A stretch of DNA of 64,000 nucleotides from Symbiodinium natans (lineage: Eukaryota; Sar; Dinophyceae; Suessiales; Symbiodiniaceae), in NCBI GenBank assembly GCA_905221605.1, contig CAJNDS010002730.1, positions 64,001 through 128,000 of the forward strand. The letters run 5' to 3'. The position numbers were made by a program, and so were the translations under genes. Of this stretch, positions 1 through 12,400 are shown in pieces. The notes under the pieces are model-generated. The model ran no database searches. It was not told the origin of the DNA and saw nothing but the letters and a program-made list of their open reading frames with translations. Position 1 is the stretch's first letter, and every line of letters begins with the position of its first letter.

Positions 1-359
1 ATGGGGTGGTCTTCTTTTCATAATATGCATTCTCTCTCTCACACACATGGAGTATCGGAAAGCCAATGGTTTCCATGCTTGGCGAGGATTGTCTTGAGGA
101 TGCAAACCTTTCAAACCACCGGCGTAAACCCGAAAAGGCACAAAAATAGAGCAAGCTCACGAAGAGATGCAAGGCTGTGCAAGATCCTCACTTTTCGAGG
201 GGCTGAAGTGGCGAACTCACAGCTTCAAGGGTGTTCCGGGATGGGCCTGCAGGTGCCCACACACACACACGCCTATATACATTTAGCTGCATATGCATAT
301 ATACATATATGTATAAATAAGCACATCATTTTTGTTAACAGAGAGCTGTATATGTATAC
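1..359. other. Upstream flank of the ureohydrolase gene
   Basis: No gene was recognised. The stretch has a short AC run (259-270) and a TA-rich run (274-320). A T-rich segment ends in AACAG at 337-341, 18 bases before the first plausible ATG at 360. In dinoflagellates mRNAs are trans-spliced to a leader, so this AG is a candidate leader acceptor; that is inference. An open frame over 1-402 runs through repeats and does not look like a protein. Confidence 0.3.
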
Positions 360-446
360 ATGGCGGCATCATCGAGAGCAGGCTCGGGGGCACTCAGCGT
401 GAGCGCCTGCTCCTCGGACTTGCCGAAGGAGCACCCAGCCTGGCTG
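360..446 (+). CDS. Ureohydrolase exon 1 (candidate)
   Basis: An ATG at 360 opens MAASSRAGSGALS and continues to ..DLPKEHPAWL. Phase-0 donors exist at 429 (GA) and 447 (GC), and either would join to exon 2. A TTTAGGG tract begins at about 457. The N-terminus is not conserved in the family, so this is chosen only for open frame, codon use and position. Confidence 0.4.
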
Positions 447-3400
447 GCTCCTCGTGGTTTAGGGTTTAGGGTTTAGGGTTTAGGGTTTAGGGTTTAGGGT
501 GTTTTTGCGATTGCGGGATGCGAACACGGCTGTTCTCTAAAGCATGCTAAAAAGTGCTGCACAGGTAAGTCAAGCATGTTTGCATAAAAAGTTGCGGGGG
601 GGCACCTTTAGATGCTGCTTTTCCATGGGTTCAGAGAGCGAAATATCAGAGCCCGTATAATAGCAAGTAGCCAAGCCTTGGACCTCCGCGTCTCCAGGAC
701 CCACCTGAGAAGCAGGATCCGCTGGTCACTGAGGACCCTGCTTCAGAGACTGTCACCTCAGGTCTTGCTATGTTTCGCTAGATGAAAGAACATCCTCAAG
801 TGCCTCAGCCCGTTTTGAATCAAAAACCTTAAAGCCCCAAAACCTCAAACCCCCAAACCCCGAAACCCCTATAGAAACCCCAGTTCTCCTAAACCCTAAA
901 CTCCCTAAACCCTGAATGAACCTCTCAGCCAGGAGCATGCCGGCTTGGTGCGTCTGCGCCGCGACGGCCCCGGGGCCCCTCTGGGGCCGGTGGCCCCGTC
1001 CAAGCACCCACGCGGCTCGGGCCGCGACATGCGGGGGTTTAGGCTTAAGGGGGGCAATTGGGGAATAAGGCTTTCATCAGGGTAGTAAGGGCAATAAGGG
1101 CAATAAGGGTAATAAGGGTAATAAGGGTAACAAGGGTAACAAGGGTAATAAGGGTAATAAGGCGGTCGTTGCGTTATCGATCGCAGTCTGCATGAGTGCG
1201 TGTGTTTTGGAGAGCTCCTTTGGGTGTGTGACGGAGAGTTGAGTGTGGTGGTTGTGATGTTGGTGGAGTGTGGAGTGTGGTGCTCTGTGGTGGTGGCTTT
1301 GGTGTTGGTGTAGGTGTTGGTGTGGTGAGTGTGGATGTGTGTGGTGGGGTGTGGGGTGCGGCCTGTGGCGTGTGGCGTGTGGCGTGTGGAGTGTGGAGCG
1401 TGGAATGCGGACTGTGGAGTCTGCACCCCTGGCCCCTACTGTAGGACAGTGGGACACACCCATCTTTGTTGGAGGTTCCAGGGGTCAGGGCGGTTGAGGG
1501 CAGGGTTTGGAGATGGTAATGCCTTGAGGGGCGAAACGGCTGATTGAGGACGGTTTTGTTTCAAAAGAGTCTTGACTGTTAGCTGAGGGGTTTATAAGGG
1601 GGCTCCTGGGTAGGTTGTACGTAGGGGAACTACAGATATCACTGGTTGCCACCAACTACCCCATGAAAATTATTGTGGCCGCGTCGGGTTTAGGAGTTTG
1701 GGGCTTGAAGGGTGAATGGGCTGTCTAACTTGAGGACCCCGAACCCGAAGTACCTCCCCTACACCTGAAAACCCTCGTAAAAAGACCCTCGTCTAAAGAA
1801 CCCTCTTACAAAACACCCCCTTAAGAAGCCCTCTTTAAGACCCTCTCTAAACGCAACAACCTCTTTAAGACCCTCTTGAAAAGCCCTCTTATTGCCTTTA
1901 TTATTGCCCTTATTGATTGCCCTTCTTACCCTCTTGAGAAGTTTTGACGCCCTGAGACTCCCTCAAACATCGGCTCCAGCCAAGGCTTTGCGGGGATTGC
2001 CACCTTCGCGCGGCTGCCGCAGCTCCACGCGGCTTGCTGCGTGTAGGGTTTAGGGTTTAGGGTTTAGGGTTTAGGGTATAGGGTTTAGGGTTTAGGGTTT
2101 AGGGTTTAGGGTTTAGGGTTTGGGGCCACCTGGGGTCTTAAAGCGCATAGGGTTATAGGACTTATAGGCCAAGGCTTTTGGAGATGTTTTGGGATCTCTC
2201 GATGCCAGCCGGGTCAAATGAGGAGGCTTCTTGACAACAAGAGCGAAAAGGTAATGCTGATCATGATAAGTCTGTTCATCCCGTATGGGGTTGCTCGACA
2301 ATTCTTCAGCTGCGTGTTTTCCTTGCCCAAGTGGCCCAGGTTTCCGCACCTGGAGTGCCAACTCCCTCCTCAAGAAAAGCAAGCCCTGAAGTGTTCAGCC
2401 CCTTTACTAAACCCTCAGCCTTAAACCCTAAACCCTAAACATCTTTAAACCTTCAACCCTAAACCCTAAACCCTGAACCCTGAATGCCTGGAAGCACCCC
2501 ACACCGTATCCCACAAAGTATCCCTGCAGTGTTCAGCCCCTGATGATCCCACAGTGCCTGTCAAATTTTAGGGTTTAGGGTTAAGGGTTGAGGGTTGAGG
2601 GTGTAGGGGTTCCTCTTTCGGGACACCTAAATTACTATTTCAACACATAGGATTTGAAGGAGATAGATGCCCCCCCTAAGTAGATCAAGAAGCCTTGATG
2701 AGCCTGAAATGGACGCCTCTTTCCCGCGTGTCTGTAGGAGCTCAGATCATTCGGGTCGGCTGCGGCGGCCACCCTCGAGGTCGGCTTAAGGGAAACGGTG
2801 GTGCGAGGGGCATTCAGAGGGTCCTTCAGAACATAGGGCCGGCTCGGGAGCTAGGGTTTGCAGCGGTTTTTTCACCCAGGTGGACAGCTCCCTACGGGGT
2901 CCCAGAACTCCGTCGGCGCTCTGAAGCCTGAAAACCTCAGCAACTCACGAAAAAACCGCCAGGTAAGGCAGTCAGAGCCGGGTGCCCCAAGCAGCGCGGT
3001 ATCCCTTGGCGGCCCCTGGCACGAAGCTTGGGAGCATCAAAACACCCAGAACACGCGCGACAGAAGAAGCTACGGAGTTTTTTGTAGGTAAGTGGCTTAG
3101 GGTTCCGGGTGTGGGTAAATGGGAGTAAGTAGGGGTCAAAGTCGAGTCCCCAACTCATCCTCAAGGTTTGTTTTGAGCCTAATTGTTGGTAGGCTCTGGG
3201 CCCTAGGAACATGAGCCCTTTGCACCCATGAAAAAGAAGATTCAGGACTTGGGAACCTCCGCCCTGTCTCTGCCCGTGAGCTCCGAGGACGGCTCCGCCA
3301 CCTGGCTTGGGGTGTTCGGCGGGGTGTGGGGGTTTAGGGTTTAGGGTTTAGGGTTTAGGGTTTAGGGTTTAGGGTCTGGGGTTTAGGGTTTAGGGTTTAG

Positions 3401-6400
3401 GGTTTAGGGTTTAGGTGCTTTTGGGTCGAAGAGATTTTAGGGTTTGCTTTGGGGGCGCTTGTCCAGTGCTCCAGCCTCGTACCCCACATATCCATGCACC
3501 GTTTGCTCAGGCTCATTGTAGGGGCTTCCAGGGTTTGAGGGGTCCCTTTTTGGCGGCGTTTTTGTTGTCGGGTCTTGGGGGGGGGGTTCCTGGATGGCAG
3601 GTTTTAGGGCTTCAGGGGTTTTAGGGTCATGGTGTGAGACCATTCTTTGTATTTACATCATCTGCAACATGTGCTCAGTGTGGAAATACCGAGAGTGCGA
3701 TGGTGGTGTGTTCAATACAGCCAGCTTGTGCATTCATGTTCAGTTTCGGCTTCGAAGAGCCTCTCATGAGAAAGGAAAAGGCCCAAACGGAAAGTCTTCC
3801 CAACGGAAGCCAGACTTCTCCGTAGAGCAGCATGGCAACAAGCCGCACAAAGCCTACAACAGAACTCCGCTTCTGAAGATGCAGCAGCCTCTCCGAAAAC
3901 AGCTGAAATCCCAACCGACAAGCTGGGCCCCTGAGCCCTGAAAACCTGGCGCGGCGAGGTTAGCATTCGATTGGCCGGAGGCCAGAAGCTGCTTGGAGAG
4001 AGAAGATTTTGGGGAATTTTGGGGGGGAGCGACTGCGCGAAAACTTGTAGAGGCCTCCCCCCCACTTCCCAGAAGGGCTTTTCTTGGTCCTCGGGGCTGG
4101 GGCTGGAAAGGCGCGAAAACTTGCAGAGGCCTTGGATCGGGGAGGGAAAGTGAAAGGTGGCTCCCCTAAACCCTAAACCCGAGACCCTAAACCCCAAACC
4201 CTAAACCTTAAACCCTAAACCCTGAACCCTAAACCCTCAACCCGAAACCCTAAACCCGAAACCCTAAACCTCAAGAATTTCGCTCCGAGGACCTTGGGCC
4301 TCTGGACGCTGCCGCAAGACCGCTGGCACCGCGCCGGCGGGGTGGACCTGCGCCTGACCCGCCGCTCGGCTCGCGCAAGGCTGGGCGCAAGGAGGGCGGG
4401 CGCAAGGAGGGGGGGCGGGGTGTAGGGTTTAGGGTTTAGGGTTTAGGGTTTAGGGTTACGGTTTAGGGTTTAGGGTTCAGGGTTTAGGGTTTAGGGTTTA
4501 GGCTTTAGGGTTTAGGGTGTTCAACCCAGCCGAACCCTTGAAACTCTAGATTCTAAGCCTCCATACCCTAAACTAAACTCCAGACTCTAGACCCAAAACC
4601 TCTTTTGCCCAAGTTCTAAGTACCCTAAGCCCCAAGCTTCGAGGCAAAGGCCATAAAAAAGCCCTAAACCCTAAACCCTAAACCCTAAACCCTAAACCCT
4701 AAACCCTAAACCCTAAACCCTAAACCCTAAACCCTAAACCCTAAACCCTAAACCCTAAACCCTAAACCCTAAAGACCTTCAGGAGCGCCCGGCGAGGTGG
4801 ACATCGCCTTCCTGGGTGTTCCCTTCGACTCGGGCTGCAGCTCCTGGGCCCGGGTCTCCAAAAAAGGGTTTAGGGTTCAGGGTTCAGGGTTCAGGGTTTA
4901 GGGTTTAGGGTTTAGGGTTTAGGGTTTAGGGTTTAGGGTTTAGGGTTGAGGGTTGAGGGTTGAGGGTGCCCCGCTCAAACGGGTTGGGGGTGTAGGGTTT
5001 GGGGTTGTTTTTGGGTTTTGGGGCTTATGTTTAGGGCTTAGGTTTCAGGCCTGTTGTGGAGGTTCAGGAATTCATGTTTAGGGTTCAGGGCTTCGGGTTT
5101 GACGCTTTAGGGGCCTGTCGGAGTGCTTGACGGCATCAGGTTGCGACGTCCTCCAAGGGCAAAGGGACGTCTTAAACATAGGTACAGGACTCAGTTGGGG
5201 TGTTTCGGGTTTCGGGTTTAGGGTTTAGGGTTTAGGGTGTGCCCGTCAAACGGGTTGGGAGTTGAGGGTTTGGGGTTTAGGGTCTATGGGGTTTAGGGTT
5301 CAGGGTTTAGGTGGTGAGGCTGAGGGATTCATGTTTGGGGTTTAGAGTCTGGGCTTGTTTTTGGGGTTAGGGGTTTACCTTTAGGGCTTAGGCTTAGAGG
5401 CATGTCTTGAGGTTCAGGGATTCCTGCCTAGGGTTTCGGGTTTAGGGCTTAGGGCTCAGGGCTCAGGGCTTCGGGGTTTGAGGCTTTAGAGGGGCCTGTC
5501 AGAGTGCTTGACGGCATAGGGTTCAGCCCACTAAACCCTAAACCATGAACCCTAAACCCTAAACCCCAAACCCTAAATCCCATACTGTCAGGCTACGGAA
5601 CCCCCCCAAACACCTCCCAAACAGCCTAGTGCCAAACCGCTAAAAGCCCAAACCCGACCCTCTCCACAAAAGCTATGCAGTAACAATTCCCCTGTAATCC
5701 TTCTCATAACAGTCTTTACTATCATGATCGTAGAATTTGTCATAGTCATCAGAGTCATCATCCCGGTATCTGTCAGAATGACGATCATGCTTCTCCTCAT
5801 GAAGTCGTGTTGCTTGAGAGAGCCAAGGCTTCCGGCCCGGCGCCCGCTTCGGCCCCGAGGCGATCCGCAGCAACTCGCGGCTCATCCGGCCTTACATGCC
5901 GGGGCCCTCGGAGGGGGTGCACAGAATCCAAGGTCAAAAAGGGGGGCCCAGGGGCCACCCTGCCCTCCCCCCAAAAAAAGGGGGGCTCGTTGGTAAGGCC
6001 TTCTGTGGGCGTTGAAGGCTTCGGCTCTGACAAACGCCGGGAGTTCAGGTATTTCAGGTTTCCGGCCTTAGGGGTCTATTCAGGATCACCCAGCAGCAGC
6101 GCCCGCTGCTGGACAGGCGCGCCTTCGGGACTCTGTGGGAGGCTCGGGTTCGGGGTGCTCGGGTTTAGGCGGTTTGGGGGGTTCGAGTTGAGTTTAGGGG
6201 CGAAAGTTCAGGGGTCTAGGTCCCACTGCACCGCAAAGGCGCAAGCCGCTTCGTTGTGTGTTGCACCGTGATGTCAGCACAAGCTCACGATTAAGAAGGA
6301 TAATGCCATTAACAAGCAATAGCAACATTCAGAATCATAGTGACACTCACCATGACAATCATAGGTATAAAGACGCAGCAGGCAGGTGGTGGATACCGGT

Positions 6401-9400
6401 GACGCCTCACCCACACCATTCAACATCCAGCAGGCCGTGGAGGACTTTCTGTGGTGGAGGCGTCTGAAAGAGTTTTTATGTAGGGGTCGGAAGAATGAGA
6501 CGAATATTCCCTCATAGTGCCGTTGTAATCTTGCTACAACAACACCCAAAACCCTGTTCTAATCATTAAGGCCCCTATAGTAGGTTTTGCAACTTTGAAG
6601 AGGTCGTATCAGGATGATGCTGAGTGGTGGCAGGAAAGGACTTGGATCCATGCGGTTTTTTGGGGCTTCAGGTATCTCAGGTGCCGAAGCTCTGAAGGCT
6701 CTTCTTCCCAAGGAAGGCTCGCATAGGGTCACTGCAAAGGGGTTGTGTTCGGGTCGACTCTAGTACTTTTTGGGGCCGGAAAATAGGGTTGCAGGGGTTG
6801 GAAGGGCGGGTGAAGCCGTCGCAGGAGATCCACGCGGCCTGCAAGCAGAGACTGCAGATTGCGCGACGCTTGGTCGTCGTCGGGGGCGACCACACCCTCA
6901 GCACCCCGGCGTTAATGTGCTTGATTCTCTCAGCTGGCGGTCTCTTTTGACGGTGGACGGTACGCTAAGCCACAAACGGACATGCAAACATGTGAACCAT
7001 GACATTGTGGCTTGGCCCAGGCCCGAGATAAATTCAGGAAGTTTGCCGTTGTGTGCCAACTTGTCCATGTGCAGAATTCATCCAGTACTGATCTCATCTT
7101 TGATGGTCTCAGCTTCGTGCGTACGACCGGAGCAGTTCGGCATGAAGCATCCGGTGCCTTTTGGCACGACGAAAGAGACGGCAAGCAACGCATTGATTCA
7201 AGACCTGCGGGCAGGAAGGGGGTGCATCAACGATGTTGCGCACTTCCACTGCCACGAACAGAGACCCCGGGCATTGCTACATCACTGCAAGGGCGGCCAG
7301 CACAAATGCTACAGCGTTGACTTCAACGACGATGCAGGTTGCCAGGCTACCGGCCACCGAGGCGGATGCCGCGCGTCCGTTTGGTGCGAGGCTGACAAGC
7401 CAGTAACCTGTAAGATGATCGGCTTCACCCGCGACCATTGGGCCTCACACACAGCAGTTTAGCTCACCCTAAACCCTAAACCCTAGACCCTAAACCCTAA
7501 AACCCGAAACCCTGAACCCTAAACCCGAAACCCTAAACAAGTTGACTTGATTCGTTGACTTGAGGAGAGCGCCACGCCTCGCAGAAAAAGGGAACCAGCC
7601 ACTCAGAGCCAGTCTTTGCTTGCGCTGTTGCATGGGGGGCTTGGTTTTCTGGTGACGTGTGGTAGGCACTCGGACGCGACGAGCTCCCTCACAAAATCGG
7701 CCTTGAAGCCCCAAGCCCTTGACCACCAGAAAGTCGGAAGACGGAACAAAGGCAGCTGCCCCACAAGCAATTGAAGCAAAACTCTAGAAGCCCTAAGAGC
7801 GGCGACGACCCCCTTAGTCCCCCGAGGAGCTCCCGGATAACCCTAAACCCTAAACCCTAAACCCCAAACCCCAAACCCCAAACCCCAAACCCTAAACCCT
7901 AAACCCTAAACCCTAAACCCTAAACCCTAAACCCTAAACCCTAAACCCTAAACCCTAGCTGCCCCCTCCCAGGCTACCCCGTGATCAAGGCGGTGGCCGA
8001 GAAGTTTGGCCCCGTTGTGCTGGCCCCTTGGGCCCAGATTCGGGGTTCAGGGTTGAGGGTTTAGGTTTTAGGGTTTAGGGTTTAGCCCTGGCCGACAGGA
8101 AGGTTTGTTTAAGTAGTGAAAAGAATACAATTTATGCTGACTTGTTTATGTTATCGAGCGATGCGCCAATCGCAGCTTTCATGGGGTCAAGTGTAGTCAG
8201 AGACCGATGGGGCAGCTTAGCTAGGACATACGCCTCATGAAGGAGGGAAGTTCGGTTTTTGCTCCGGTGGGCAAGTCTTTCTCTGGTCCACCCTGGCGGC
8301 AAGCTCTCATCGTCCAGAAACTGGATTCTGAAAGATGGCTGCTAGTGGTGAGGGTAGAAGGCCCAACCACAGACCAAGAAGGCAGTTTCGAGCTGGAAGG
8401 AAGGACTTTCATGGTGGTGGAAGGGAGCACTCCGAGCATGCGGAAAGCATGCCAGGATCCATTTCTGGCCTTGGAGGTCCAAACAGCTTCTCTGCAAGCA
8501 GCGGCGTCCGAGTTTCTGAACAGCCACCACGACCTGGTCTTCACCACGGCGTCGGAAGAGGCGGGCCCGTCGACGAGAACAGTTGGTTCCCTGCCTGTGG
8601 CCAAGCGTTCTTCGAAAGTCGAGTCGGACAGCGACTCAAGCGAGGGCGAGGTCGATCTCCTGGACGACTTGAAAAGGATGCAAAAGAGCTGGCAAGGACG
8701 GGGTACCAACGACGACGACAGCTCAAGCGATGCCAAGGTCGCGGCGAAGCTAACAAAGAAAGAAAAGCACAAGAAGCAGAAGAAGAAGTACGCGCTCTTG
8801 GAGTCCAAAGACCAGCGGGCGAGTCGAAAGACAGCAGACGAAGAGGACAGCTTGCTGCAGAAGTTGGCGGGCGGCTCGTCAGCAGACACGTTGCAGGCAC
8901 TGGCTGCACTTGGAGTTTTCAAGCAGCTGCGCGGGCGTTCAAGAAGGAAAAGCAAAGACTCCAGCTCATCAAGTTCAAGCCGACAGAGGACGGCGTCGAG
9001 TTCGAGCGGAAGTCACAGAGGACACAAAGCTACTGGAGTCGCCAAAGCTGTGGGAAACTTCAGAAGATGGAAGCGCAGTCTCAAGAAGCACCCAGTGAAG
9101 CATGTCCGCCGCTACGTGAAGCAGGTGGAGCACGACTTGGGGGTGACGGATGGCCTGCCATACCAGCTGACAGACCATGGCCGAAAGATAACTTGGAATC
9201 GACAGAAGTCACTTCAGCGGGTCTACTACTTGCTCGGGGCGATCCTGGAGAGGCAACTCCGAGGGCAGCCAGAGCAAGCCGCTTTGCTCACGGTGCAGTC
9301 TTTGCGAGCCATCCATCAGGTGGTGATCGACGAAGGCAACTGGTCCCTAGCATGGCTGCTGACAGGACTGGACGATCCATTCTCTCGACGCAAGTTCGGG

Positions 9401-12400
9401 GGGGAGGAAGAATCTCTGGAAACCACAGCAGCCTTCCTCAAAGCTTCTCAGGACTTGGAGAGGCGAACCAAGACTTGGAACCAGAACGCGGACAATGCCG
9501 AGACAGAGCTGCGGGGCCGAGTGCCCGACAGTGCAGAAGGAGACTTCAAGGGCCGCCCTCCGAAAGGAGGCCGTGGCAAAGGAAAGAATTCCGACCCTGT
9601 GAGAGCGGACGCCTGAAGCCGCAAGCCAAGCAGGCTGAGGGTGATATCCATAATTTGGTAGATCTGCTAAATAAGCATCATGGATCTTTTGCAAGGTTTT
9701 ACAAATGTTATTCTTCTTGCTGTAATAAGCTAGAGGAGGGGACCAAGCCATCACCTCAGACTGGTGACTGCATGTTTCCGTCTCTGTTGCGCCTAAGAGA
9801 GTTCGGCAGCCTCTCTAGGAAAAGCAAGTGGCGTCAGCGCCAGAAGGGACGAGGCGTGACTCAACAGGCCACGCTTTGGTGTCAAGTGTTATGGGCTTAC
9901 TTCAACTTCCTCGAAGCGGGGTGCCCTGCTACGCTCAACAAGGCTGAGAGCTGGTGCCGTAGAGCCTTGGCTCAGCCCTGGTCAGCCTTGCGCCAGAGTC
10001 ACGCTTCTTCAGTGTTTAAGGAGGTTCTTGAATTCTGCAGCCTCGAGGTCGCCCAGACCCCGGGTAGAGGCATCAAGAAAACCATGGAATTAGTTGAACT
10101 ACTGACCTCTAAGGGGTACAATAACTTAGGTGCATGTGATTGGGAGGAGCTACAGCAAGCTGTTAAGTACGTAGAGCCTCACAGAATGTCTCTCCCTGAG
10201 ACAGCCGGCATCGTGGACCCAGCAGATTTCCTCAAGGGAGACCAGCTGGAGCAATTCCAGAACATGCCTCACGAGGTTCCAATTGAAGCCAAGCCTTCTG
10301 CAACCTTCAAGCCCTGTCACAGAGTCAAGGATCAGGACGTAGTTGGGGTTTACACAAAGTTGCTTCGGTCAGGGGTCGCTGTGTTGTTGCCTGAAGAAGA
10401 GGGATTGTATGACAAGCGCGGAAAACTCATCTCAGGGGGGCTGTTCGGGGTCTCGCACAAAGAGCACAGTGATCGTGTCATAAACGATCGTCGGCCCTTC
10501 AATCGCAACGAAAGAAGGCTTGTGTGGGCCAAACTCCCTCACGGAACCCTTTTGACGCAGCTAGTCCTCAGCAGCGAGCTTTCAATCAGGGCCTCGGGCG
10601 ATGATTTGAAAAATTTTTTCTATCTGCTCAAGCACAGGGAAGAATGGTTGCCCAGGAACGTCGTTGGTAAAGCTGTTAGCGGCAAGTTCTTTACTGAGTT
10701 CGGGGCTTCGCCTTCGCGCAAGTATGTTTTGGCGTTTAGGGTGGTGTGTATGGGAGATGTAAATGGCGTCGACATTTGCCAGCAGACGCACGTCGAAATC
10801 CTTCGTGACGCCGGAGTCATGCGGCCAGAACACGTCCTAGAATACAACTCGCCCCTCCCTTTTGAACATACCCTTGAAGGCTTATACATAGACGACCATG
10901 TAGTGCTTCAAATTGGACCAAAGAAAAAGTTTCGCAAAGGTGCTTCTGACCCAAACTTTTCTCTGGATGAGGAACTCATCGCCCGCAGCCGGCAGCAGTA
11001 TGCCAAGCTTGGTCTCCCCGTGTCTGCTGACAAAGCATTCACCAAGCTTAGAAAATTTAAGGTTTGGGGTACTGAAGTTGACAGTGCCAGCGGACGTGTG
11101 GGGACTCCTCTTGAGAAGCTGCGACAGCTGTGCCAAGTTACCTGCAGTGTTCTGCAGCTACGCCGGATCAGCAAGAAATAAAATGCCTAGAACAGCTCGT
11201 AGGGTTGTTCACCCACCCTTTCATGCATCGTCGCCTGTGCATGTCAGTGTTTGGCGAGGTGTACACACTGCTTGAAACTTGGCCGAGTCGGGGTCGCAAA
11301 GCATTGCCCAAAAGCCTCGTAGAAGAATTTGTTGGAGCATGTCTTATTTTGCCTTTATGTCATACGAACATTAGGTGGCCTCTCAGCCAGCGTTTGTCAT
11401 CAACAGACGCAAGTTTGTCCGGGGCAGGGCGCTGTGCGACTCGCACTTCACCAAGTGTCAGTCGACTTCTTCACCGTGCTGCTGAGCACGTTGGGGAGCG
11501 AGTTCGTCTGGATTGGGGCACCACAGGCATTGCGCCTCTTACTGACATGAGAAGGCCTAATCAGCACCTGGAGAGGCTAACGTCAGTTCACAAATGGGTG
11601 GTAACCGAATCTAAGCCCTTCAAGGTTAGGCATCACATTAACCTGCTTGAGCTTGAGGTTCTCCACAGGGAGTATCTTGATGTGGCTTCGAGGGTGAAGG
11701 GTGGTCTTCGTGCAGTTAATCTCACAGATTCTCGTGTAGTATTAGGTGCTGTGGCCAAGGGCCGATCGAGCAGTCGGAGGTTGAACCGCTTGCTGCGGAA
11801 GTGCTTGGCCGTCAGCTTGGCTAGTAGTAAAATTATCTACAACTTGTGGGTGTCAACTCATCATAACCCCTCTGATTACCCGTCCCGCTTCAAAGCCTTG
11901 CCTCCGCCTGCGCAGTTAACTGCGACCGAAGCACAACTGCTGGGGCCGGATTGGATGAGTCTGCAAGAGCCCTTGTCTAAACTAGATTTGTGGGGTCTTT
12001 GCAACGCCGAAACCGGCCAAGCACTTTCGCGCCCTGGGGCTGCTGGGGCATCGTCGACAGCGCGTGGCCGAGCATGCTTCCAGGAGCTTTTTACCGTAGA
12101 GGCCGGTCTTTCCGAATGTTTGAGGAGCGCGCGAGGTTGGTTTGCGCAGGACCCTTGCTTTGTTTCGACTAGTTGCAAGTGTCCGTTCCGGCTTTTGCTG
12201 CGGGGCGCTACGTTTGAGGCATTGTTGGGCAGGGCCCGGCGCCCCAACCAGCTGTGGCACTTTCGCTTGCCGTGCCGTAGCTGCGCTTCGAGTGCACGCC
12301 AGCAGGCTGCCGAAAAAGAGTACTTGCGCCGTGTCGCAGTTTTGTGTTGCATGCTGAGCAAGGAGGGTAGCTGGTACACACTAGAGAGTGACGTGCAGAG

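Noticed and set aside
5807-6271. 154-aa open frame on the + strand
   Set aside because: Off-frame reading of exon 6 (RPGARFGPEAIR is in another frame) running into the intron.
6770-7462. 230-aa open frame on the + strand
   Set aside because: It covers exon 8 in the wrong frame; the right frame gives GGDHTLS and the rest has no motif.
8221-8955. 244-aa frame on the - strand
   Set aside because: Antisense shadow of the Gag-like ORF.
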